From Sphingomonadaceae bacterium (lineage in GTDB: Bacteria > Pseudomonadota > Alphaproteobacteria > Sphingomonadales > Sphingomonadaceae), in contig CANGBE010000022.1 in the NCBI GenBank assembly GCA_947451875.1, positions 1-13,063 of the forward strand: 13,063 bases of DNA, written 5' to 3'. The position numbers and the translations under genes were made by a program. The notes under the pieces are model-generated. The model made no database searches. It was not told the DNA's origin and saw only the letters and a program-made list of their open reading frames with translations. Within the stretch, counting starts at the first letter, position 1, and the number at the start of each line of letters is the position of its first letter. Positions 1-5,481 of this stretch are shown one piece after another.

Positions 1-568
1 GGGCCACGCAGTTAACGGTGATGCCGCGCGTCGCCAGTTCCTGTCCGAGCGACTTCGACATGCCAACAAGGCCAGCCTTCGCCGCCGCATAGTTAACCTG
101 CCCGGGATTGCCAGTCGCGCCGACAACGCTGGTTACGCTGACGATGCGGCCAAAGCGGGCTTTCATCATCGGCTTGGCAGCAGCGCGCATCAGGCGGAAA
201 GCGGCCTCCAGATTGACCCGGATCACCGCGTCCCACTCATCATCCTTCATCCGCATGGCAAGGTTATCGCGGGTAATCCCGGCGTTGTTGACCAGAATAT
301 CGATCTTGCCGAGCGTATCGAGCGTGGCGGGGATCAGGTGTTCAACCTGCTCGGTGTTGGAAAGGTCGCAGGTGATCTCGACATGATCGTGACCGTATGC
401 GGCGTTCAGTTCCTCACGGAAAGCGCGCAGTTTGGCCGGGTTAGTCCCCGAAAGCGCCAGCCGCGCACCCTGCTTGGCGAGGGCGTGGGAAATGGCAGAG
501 CCAATACCGCCAGCGGCACCGGTTACGAGGGCAGTCATGCCTGTGAGATCGAACATGCGGTTTTCCAT
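1..568 (-). CDS. fabG: 3-oxoacyl-[acyl-carrier-protein] reductase FabG (3' part lies outside the window)
   Basis: This NADPH-dependent short-chain dehydrogenase reduces 3-oxoacyl-ACP to 3-hydroxyacyl-ACP in cytosolic type II fatty acid synthesis. About 189 codons are visible and the C-terminus runs off the left edge. Seen in order: the cofactor loop TGAAGGIG (residues 16-23 from the ATG at 568), NNAGITRDN, the catalytic serine in SVTSVVG, and the active-site YAAAK (codons near 78-92), so the Ser-Tyr-Lys set is intact. The start at 568 has an upstream GGGA at good distance. An in-frame ATG at 556 (MFDLTGM) matches the usual FabG N-terminus, so the first four residues are uncertain. The start lies 2 bp after the fabD stop, which implies translational coupling. 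By analogy with other alphaproteobacteria, acpP and fabF may follow beyond the edge. Confidence 0.97.
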   Translation of the reverse strand, partial: MENRMFDLTGMTALVTGAAGGIGSAISHALAKQGARLALSGTNPAKLRAFREELNAAYGHDHVEITCDLSNTEQVEHLIPATLDTLGKIDILVNNAGITRDNLAMRMKDDEWDAVIRVNLEAAFRLMRAAAKPMMKARFGRIVSVTSVVGATGNPGQVNYAAAKAGLVGMSKSLGQELATRGITVNCVA

Positions 569-570
569 TT

Positions 571-1506
571 TCAAAGTCCCTTAGCCAACGCCTCGATATC
601 TGCCATGCCGATAACGCTCGCCACCTCAACCTCTCCGGCAGAGCGCGAGATCATCGGACCGAGCACCTTTCCGCCCAGTTCCACAAACTGCTCTACGCCT
701 GCATCCTTCATGGCAATCGCCGACTCGCGCCAGCGGACGCGGCCGGTTACCTGCTCGACCAGCAGACGCTGGACTTCGGCGGGATCGGTGACCACTGCGG
801 CGGTGACGTTGGCGAACAGGGCCACCTTCAGCGCTCCCGGCGGGGTCTTGGCCAGCGCTTCGGCCATGGCATCAGCAGCGGGCTGCATCAGCGGGCAGTG
901 GAAGGGGGCGGAGACGGGCAGCAGCATGCCGCGCTTGATCTCGAAGTCCTTGACCATGGCAACCGCACGCTCGATCGCCTCGCGGTGGCCGGAGATGACG
1001 ACCTGCCCCGGATCGTTGTCATTGGCGACAGTGCAGATTTGCCCTTCAGCAGCTGCTTCAGCCAGCGCGGTCGCCTTGGCAATATCGGCGCCAAGCAGAG
1101 CCGCCATCGCGCCAATGCCCACCGGCACAGCGGCCTGCATCGCCTGTCCGCGCAGCTTGAGCAGGCGGGCGGTGTCGGCAAGACTGAACGCCCCGGCAGC
1201 GCAGAGCGCGGTATATTCGCCAAGGCTGTGCCCTGCTACGAAATCAGCCTTGTCGGCCAGACTGATGCCGCCTTCTTTCTCAAGGATTCGCAGGACAGCA
1301 ATGGCGTTGGCCATAATCGCCGGCTGGGCGTTCTCGGTAAGGGTCAGCGCATCGTCCGGCCCGTCACGCATAATCGCGAACAGCTTTTGCCCGAGCGCGT
1401 CATCCACTTCCTCGAACACTTCGCGCGCGACGGTACTGGCATCGGCGAGCTCCACACCCATGCCGACTTTCTGGCTGCCCTGACCCGGGAATACAAATGC
1501 GCGCAT
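571..1506 (-). CDS. fabD: Malonyl-CoA:ACP transacylase FabD
   Basis: FabD moves the malonyl group from CoA to acyl carrier protein, supplying the extender unit for fatty acid synthesis in the cytosol. The protein has 311 residues, normal for the family (E. coli about 309). Visible hallmarks are the oxyanion-hole segment GQGSQ (8-12), the nucleophile elbow GHSLGE with Ser94, the malonate-binding Arg119 in KLRGQAM, and the catalytic His203 in SAPFHC. The reading frame is open further upstream to 1698. The start at 1506 is chosen because AGGAGGGG (1514-1521) sits 7 nt before it and homology begins at MRAFVFPGQGSQ. The longer form would add 64 residues overlapping the LD-carboxypeptidase gene. 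The gene is in an operon with fabG. A small inverted repeat lies in its 5' leader. Confidence 0.97.
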   Translation of the reverse strand: MRAFVFPGQGSQKVGMGVELADASTVAREVFEEVDDALGQKLFAIMRDGPDDALTLTENAQPAIMANAIAVLRILEKEGGISLADKADFVAGHSLGEYTALCAAGAFSLADTARLLKLRGQAMQAAVPVGIGAMAALLGADIAKATALAEAAAEGQICTVANDNDPGQVVISGHREAIERAVAMVKDFEIKRGMLLPVSAPFHCPLMQPAADAMAEALAKTPPGALKVALFANVTAAVVTDPAEVQRLLVEQVTGRVRWRESAIAMKDAGVEQFVELGGKVLGPMISRSAGEVEVASVIGMADIEALAKGL

Positions 1507-1535
1507 GGTGCGGCCCCTCCTGTTAATTCTGGCGC

Positions 1536-1553
1536 GCGCCCTATGGTGGGCGC
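1536..1553. other. Short inverted repeat between the LD-carboxypeptidase and fabD genes
   Basis: A perfect 6-bp inverted repeat, GCGCCC (1536-1541) and GGGCGC (1548-1553) with a 6-nt loop, lies in the 61-bp gap upstream of fabD. No T-tract follows it on the minus strand, so it is not a typical intrinsic terminator. It could reduce read-through into fabD or be a leader hairpin. In this GC-rich setting it may also be chance. Confidence 0.3.
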
Positions 1554-1567
1554 TACGCTGTTGCAAG

Positions 1568-2383
1568 TTATCTTGTAGAATTTGGTCCGAACGGCACAAT
1601 CCTGTTGGCGGCATCGTGGCCGATGTCTGCGCTGCCGAGATAGGGAATGGAATGAACCGCGCACCAGTGGCGGGCGATTTCCTCTGCGCTGCCGCCAAAT
1701 GGACGGTCGTTTTCGGGAATGTCGCTCACCCGGCCCAGCCGCAGGCCAGCGATCCCGCCAAGGTGGGCGGTGGCGTGGAAGAACAGGCGGTCAACCGCAT
1801 AGAGGTGCTCGGCCACTTCCTCGATCATCACCACGTGCCCCGCCAGCCCCGGCATCAGCGACGTGCCGCAGAGCATCGCGAGCGTCATCAGGTTGAAGGC
1901 GACAGTCGGGTGCTTGTCGAGGCTCGGCTCAAGCCCGGAGCGATCCCCCGAAAGCCAGTCCAGCGTGCGGGCAATCGCCCCCTCTCCACCCGATCGGCGA
2001 ATATCAGCCGACATCGGCGCGTGGATCGGGTGGCCGATTCGCTCACGGTACAGCCCGCCGAGCAGGTAGCCCATGTCGGAATAGCCGAGGAACTGCTTGG
2101 CCTGCGCATTGTGGTCCAGCCGGGCAATCGCATCCTGCGCGATGCGGTTCGATCCATAACCCCCGCGCGCAAACCAAACCGCGTCAAAGGCGGGATCGTT
2201 GGCGCATTCGAGCAAGGCCGAGAGGCGTAGCGCATCCGACCCGGCGAAATGGCCCTCGCTCTGAAAGCATTGGGGGTGAAAGTCCAGCTCGATATCCGGC
2301 CAGCCCTTGGCCAGCTCGCTCACCCGCGCAGCATCCTCGGGCGTAAACGGGGCAGCAGGGGCGCAGATGGCGACGCGGATCAT
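1568..2383 (-). CDS. LD-carboxypeptidase, peptidase family S66 (murein tetrapeptide carboxypeptidase type)
   Basis: S66 serine carboxypeptidases remove the terminal D-alanine from murein tetrapeptides in the cytoplasm, giving tripeptides for recycling. The protein has 271 residues, somewhat shorter than E. coli LdcA (about 304), and lacks a signal peptide, as expected for a cytosolic recycling enzyme. The Ser-Glu-His triad can be placed: Ser78 in RGGYGSNR, Glu188 in MIEEVAEHLYAVDR, and His256 in DIGHDAANRIVPFG. The start ATG at 2383 has a clear AGGAAGGA upstream. It is divergent from a Mur ligase gene 56 bp away, which supports a recycling role. The fabD gene lies 61 bp downstream on the same strand and may be partly co-transcribed. 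The family is firm. The exact muropeptide substrate is inferred; some S66 members act on other peptides such as microcin C7. Confidence 0.9.
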   Translation of the reverse strand: MIRVAICAPAAPFTPEDAARVSELAKGWPDIELDFHPQCFQSEGHFAGSDALRLSALLECANDPAFDAVWFARGGYGSNRIAQDAIARLDHNAQAKQFLGYSDMGYLLGGLYRERIGHPIHAPMSADIRRSGGEGAIARTLDWLSGDRSGLEPSLDKHPTVAFNLMTLAMLCGTSLMPGLAGHVVMIEEVAEHLYAVDRLFFHATAHLGGIAGLRLGRVSDIPENDRPFGGSAEEIARHWCAVHSIPYLGSADIGHDAANRIVPFGPNSTR

Positions 2384-2405
2384 CTGTCCTTCCTATCCGA
2401 GGTTG

Positions 2406-2412
2406 TATCATA
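2406..2412. promoter_or_regulatory. Possible shared -10 element in the 56-bp divergent intergenic region
   Basis: The gap between the two divergent start codons (2384-2439) must hold promoters for both genes. TATCATA at 2406-2412 resembles a -10 box read rightwards (TATCAT) and leftwards (TATGAT), and would give leaders of roughly 20 nt in each direction. No convincing -35 box was found on either side, so this is a weak prediction. If correct, the two genes would be co-regulated or mutually exclusive. Confidence 0.22.
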
Positions 2413-2439
2413 GGCAAAGGGCGCATAGTCGAGCAGGCA

Positions 2440-3873
2440 ATGACTACTGCTTCAACCTCGCTCACCACCCACCCCTGGTTCTTCTGCGGCATTGGCGGAT
2501 CGGGCATGTTACCGCTCGCCCTGATCCTGCGCGGGCTTGGCGCAGAAGTCGCGGGATCAGACCGCAGCCGCGATCAGGGGCGGACGCCGGAAAAGTTCGC
2601 ATGGCTGGAAAGCCTGGGCTTCATGCTCCATCCGCAAGACGGCAGCGGGATCACCAGTCCCGCGCAAACGCTCGTCGCCTCGGCAGCGGTGGAAGATACC
2701 GTGCCGGAAATGGTGCGCGCCAAGGAGCTCGGCTGCCCAAGGATGAGCCGCGCTGAATTGCTCAGCCGCCTGTTCAACGCTGCGCCGCAGGGCATTGCCA
2801 TTGGCGGCACCAGCGGCAAATCGACCGTCACCGGCATGACCGGCTGGATCCTGACTGCAGCGGGGCGTGATCCCACAATCATGAACGGCGCGGTGATGAA
2901 GAACTTCATCGCCCCCGACGCGCCTTTCGCCTCGGCACGGGTCGGACAAGGTGATGTTTTCGTCTCCGAGGTGGACGAGAGCGACGGCTCGATCGCGCTT
3001 TATCGCCCGAAGGTCGCCGTGCTGCTCAACGTCAGCCTCGATCACAAATCGATGGACGAACTGCGCGAGCTTTTCGGCGATTTTCTCGAGCGGGCTGGCG
3101 TGGCGGCAGTGAATATCGACGATGCCGAATCTGCTGCTCTCACCGCGCGGGCCAAGAGCCTGATCACCTTCGGGATCGAAAGCCGCGAGGCGATGATCGG
3201 CGTTGTCCCCGGATCGATCAGCGATGGCCCCATCAGCCAGAGTGCCACGATCATTGACCGACGCGATGGATCGCATCACGCGCTTTCGCTGAAAGTCCCC
3301 GGCCGCCACAACCTCGCCAATGCGCTTGCCGCGATTGCCGCGGCCAGTGCTGCCGGTGTCGATGTTGCATCAGCCTGCGACGCTCTCGGCACCTTTGCGG
3401 GCCTTTCCAGACGCTTTGATATTATCGGCACAAGCCCCTCAAACATAACCGTAATCGATGACTTCGGCCACAATCCCGAAAAGTGCGCGGCCACACTAAA
3501 AACGCTCAAAGCCCACCCCGGCCGGGTGATCGCCTTCTTCCAGCCGCACGGCTATGGCCCCTTGCGGCAGATGGGTGCGGAGCTCGCCGAAACCTTCGCC
3601 CGCCTGCTCGGCCCCGATGATGTGACGATCCTGTGCGATCCGGTCTATTTCGGCGGCACGGTCGATCGCTCCGAGGGCAGTGAGCGGATTATCAAGCTGA
3701 TCGAGAGCCACGGCGGCCCTAACCATCATAGGGCCGAATATGTCCCCGCCCGCGATGCCTGTGCAGACCGGATTGTTAGCATCGCGCAGCCCGGTGACCG
3801 TATTGTCGTGATGGGGGCCAGAGACGATACGTTAACCAGCTTTGCCCGCGGAATTCTGGCCCGTTTGGACTGA
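2440..3873 (+). CDS. Mur ligase of the MurC/Mpl type, probable peptidoglycan-recycling UDP-MurNAc ligase
   Basis: The 477-residue protein has the three-domain Mur ligase layout: a Rossmann N-domain with GIGGSGM (17-23) and GSD (39-41); a central ATPase domain with P-loop GGTSGKST (122-129), acidic EVDESDGS (177-184), LDH (200-202) and PGRHN (287-291); and a C-domain with SRRFD, DDFGHNP (340-346), QPHGY and MGARDD. MurC and Mpl attach L-Ala, or the recovered tripeptide, to UDP-MurNAc. The P-loop differs from the GTHGKTTT typical of MurC and Mpl. No dcw-cluster neighbours (murG, murB, ddl) are present, so this is probably not the essential MurC. The divergent LD-carboxypeptidase makes the tripeptide that Mpl uses, so I infer an Mpl-like recycling role. 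A MurC paralogue of other specificity is possible. The start ATG has only a weak AGG upstream. Confidence 0.85.
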   Translation: MTTASTSLTTHPWFFCGIGGSGMLPLALILRGLGAEVAGSDRSRDQGRTPEKFAWLESLGFMLHPQDGSGITSPAQTLVASAAVEDTVPEMVRAKELGCPRMSRAELLSRLFNAAPQGIAIGGTSGKSTVTGMTGWILTAAGRDPTIMNGAVMKNFIAPDAPFASARVGQGDVFVSEVDESDGSIALYRPKVAVLLNVSLDHKSMDELRELFGDFLERAGVAAVNIDDAESAALTARAKSLITFGIESREAMIGVVPGSISDGPISQSATIIDRRDGSHHALSLKVPGRHNLANALAAIAAASAAGVDVASACDALGTFAGLSRRFDIIGTSPSNITVIDDFGHNPEKCAATLKTLKAHPGRVIAFFQPHGYGPLRQMGAELAETFARLLGPDDVTILCDPVYFGGTVDRSEGSERIIKLIESHGGPNHHRAEYVPARDACADRIVSIAQPGDRIVVMGARDDTLTSFARGILARLD

Positions 3874-3887
3874 TTTCCCCTGCCCCC

Positions 3888-3907
3888 TTAAAATTGGCGT
3901 TAACCAG
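3888..3907. promoter_or_regulatory. Possible CtrA-like motif upstream of the PilZ gene
   Basis: In the 75-bp gap before the PilZ gene, TTAA (3888-3891) is followed after 8 nt by TTAACCAG (3900-3907). The alphaproteobacterial cell-cycle regulator CtrA binds TTAA-N7-TTAAC and half-sites resembling TTAACCAT. The spacing here is one base too long, so this is a near match only. Confidence 0.25.
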
Positions 3908-3948
3908 TCGTTTTCACCCCTGTGCCAAACAAACATCGGAGAAATGCG

Positions 3949-4314
3949 ATGGAACAGTCCGCCATGATCACCAGTGAAACCACCCAGCTTCGCCGCGCCG
4001 AGCGGGTCGCTTTTGACATGATGGTCAAGCACCGCCTCTGGGGTTTTCGCGGCACGACCATGCTGAAAGACATGACACCCTATGGCGCGCGGATCGAAGG
4101 GATCGGCGATATCCGGCTGGGTGACGAGATCACCATTCTGCTGCCAGAACTCCAGCCCAAGAACGCCACTGTGGTCTGGGCGGAAGGTGCCTCGGCTGGC
4201 CTTGAATTCGATCACCCGCTGCACGGCGAAGTGTTCAAATCGCTGGTCAAGGATTATGCCCGCTCACGCCCCACTTTTGAACGCGCAATTCTGCCGCTGC
4301 GCAACGCTGCCTGA
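3949..4314 (+). CDS. PilZ-domain protein, possible cyclic-di-GMP receptor
   Basis: This small protein of 121 residues is almost wholly a PilZ domain. PilZ domains bind c-di-GMP through an RxxxR motif and a [D/N]xSxxG motif. Here RRAER (15-19) fits the first, and DMTPYG (41-46) fits the second with threonine in place of serine, followed by GARIEG and the usual beta-barrel pattern. There is no signal peptide, membrane segment or output domain, so it probably acts by binding a partner in the cytosol. The start at 3949 is preferred because CGGAGA lies 7-8 nt upstream; a GTG at 3922 would add nine residues but has no ribosome binding site. It lies 75 bp after the Mur ligase gene and 71 bp before the hydrolase gene, so co-transcription is possible. 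What it controls cannot be read from the sequence. Confidence 0.85.
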   Translation: MEQSAMITSETTQLRRAERVAFDMMVKHRLWGFRGTTMLKDMTPYGARIEGIGDIRLGDEITILLPELQPKNATVVWAEGASAGLEFDHPLHGEVFKSLVKDYARSRPTFERAILPLRNAA

Positions 4315-4357
4315 GCGCGCAAAAGCGCTAGCTCTCATATCTAATCAAGGTTAGGTT

Positions 4358-4382
4358 TCTCTCCATAAAATAACGGGAGAGA
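4358..4382 (+). promoter_or_regulatory. Hairpin enclosing the Shine-Dalgarno of the alpha/beta hydrolase gene
   Basis: TCTCTCC (4358-4364) is perfectly complementary to GGAGAGA (4376-4382), with an 11-nt A-rich loop. The 3' arm is the Shine-Dalgarno itself, ending 3 nt before the ATG at 4386. A U-G pair (4357 with 4383) could extend the stem. If transcription starts upstream of 4357, the mRNA could hide its own ribosome binding site, as in RNA thermometers or other translational switches. This is seen by eye, and no folding energy was calculated. Confidence 0.45.
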
Positions 4383-4385
4383 GCC

Positions 4386-5471
4386 ATGAACCGTCTGACA
4401 GCCCTGTCGCTCGCCGCCGCAACGCTTAGCTTAGCTACGCCCCTCATTGCCGAAGACGCGCCAGCCACCGCGACGCGTCCGTTGTTCGACGCCGACGGCA
4501 CGGTCCATGTTCCCGCCTTCGACCTGCCGCCTTCTCCGTTTCTAAGCCCCGAAGCACTGGCCGCGCAGAAAATGCGGGCTAAAATGCCCGCCGGCACCCC
4601 GCGCAATGACATTCCGGTCGACATGATGCGTAAGGGCCTTGCCGCCATGCTCGCGCCGCAGGTCGCCAGCACGCAAAGGCAATACCCGGTCGACATTATT
4701 GAAGGCAAAGTCGCAGGCATTCCGGTCCGCACGATCACCCCAAAAGGCAAGCCTTGGGATCACAAGCGCGTGCTGATCAACGTCCATGGCGGCGGCTTTT
4801 CGATGTGCTGGGAAAGCTGCTCGCTGCTGGAATCGATCCCGATTGCCTCGGTCGGCGGCTACAAGGTTGTCTCGGTGAACTACCGCATGGGGCCAGAGTC
4901 CAAGCATCCAGCGGCGCTTGAGGACACCACGGCGGTCTACAAGGAACTGCTGAAGCGCTATAAGCCAAGCCAGATCGGCCTCTATGGCTGCTCTGCCGGT
5001 GGAGCAATCAGCGCCGAAATGGGTGCATGGCTGCCCGCGCACGGCCTGCCGCAACCGGCAGGACTAGGCATCTTCGGCGCAGGCGGGGTGCGCTTCCTTG
5101 CGGGCGATTCCGCCTATATCAGTGGTAATGTAAGCGGCACCTTCCCGCCCCCGCCAAAGGACGGCGCGCCCAAGTCAGACATGACCCGCGGCTATTTCGA
5201 TGGCACAGATATGAGCGACAGGATCGTCTCGCCCGCGCTCTATCCCGAAGTCATGGCCAAGTTCCCGCCGACGCTGATCATCACCGGCACCCGCGCCATG
5301 GACATGAGCCCGGCAGTCTATACCAACAGCCAGCTGCTGAAGGCCGGGGTGAAATCAACCCTGATGGTCGGCGAAGGCATGGACCATTGCTTCATCTACC
5401 AAAGCAACCTCCCCGAAGCGCGCGATGCCTATGGCGTGATCGTGAAGTTCTTCCGGGATAATCTGAAGTAG
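4386..5471 (+). CDS. Exported alpha/beta hydrolase of the hormone-sensitive-lipase family (esterase)
   Basis: The 361-residue protein starts with a Sec signal peptide: a short basic end, a hydrophobic stretch (about 5-20) and a likely cut after PLIA (about residue 22). It should therefore act in the periplasm or outside the cell. HSL-family hydrolases cleave small esters. The oxyanion motif HGGGF is at 134-138, the nucleophile elbow GCSAGG (Ser203) replaces the common GDSAGG, and the catalytic His334 is in GMDHCF. The third triad member is less clear: the segment after the last core strand reads TGTRAMD, so Asp306 is the likely acid, two residues later than the usual position. GGGAGAG lies 3-5 nt before the ATG within a hairpin. 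The gene ends 10 bp from the convergent CHAT gene. The substrate is unknown; acyl esters, xenobiotics or lactones are all possible. Confidence 0.87.
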   Translation: MNRLTALSLAAATLSLATPLIAEDAPATATRPLFDADGTVHVPAFDLPPSPFLSPEALAAQKMRAKMPAGTPRNDIPVDMMRKGLAAMLAPQVASTQRQYPVDIIEGKVAGIPVRTITPKGKPWDHKRVLINVHGGGFSMCWESCSLLESIPIASVGGYKVVSVNYRMGPESKHPAALEDTTAVYKELLKRYKPSQIGLYGCSAGGAISAEMGAWLPAHGLPQPAGLGIFGAGGVRFLAGDSAYISGNVSGTFPPPPKDGAPKSDMTRGYFDGTDMSDRIVSPALYPEVMAKFPPTLIITGTRAMDMSPAVYTNSQLLKAGVKSTLMVGEGMDHCFIYQSNLPEARDAYGVIVKFFRDNLK

Positions 5472-5481
5472 GAAACTCCGC

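Noticed and set aside
338..1483. Long plus-strand open frame opposite fabD and fabG
   Set aside because: It lies wholly antisense to well-supported genes, has low-complexity Ser/Ala-rich translation and no recognisable domain; it is a product of GC-rich codon bias.
1507..1698. Longer N-terminus for FabD
   Set aside because: It would overlap the LD-carboxypeptidase gene and add 64 residues not seen in the family; the start at 1506 has a strong Shine-Dalgarno.
1505..2230. Plus-strand open frame opposite the LD-carboxypeptidase gene
   Set aside because: Antisense to a gene with a complete catalytic triad and good ribosome binding site; its translation shows no family motif.
2557..3309. Minus-strand open frame opposite the Mur ligase gene
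   Set aside because: The opposite strand carries all Mur ligase motifs; this frame is His/Arg/Ala-rich without structure.
3830..3907. 10-bp direct repeat CGTTAACCAG (3830-3839 and 3898-3907) as a possible attachment site
   Set aside because: Too short, only 68 bp apart, with one copy inside a coding region and no integrase or tRNA nearby.
3922..3948. GTG start for the PilZ protein
   Set aside because: No ribosome binding site before it, whereas the ATG at 3949 has GGAG at proper distance.
4314..4329. AGCGC/GCGCT hairpin at the PilZ stop codon as a terminator
   Set aside because: Only a 5-bp stem and no T-tract; likely chance in GC-rich DNA.
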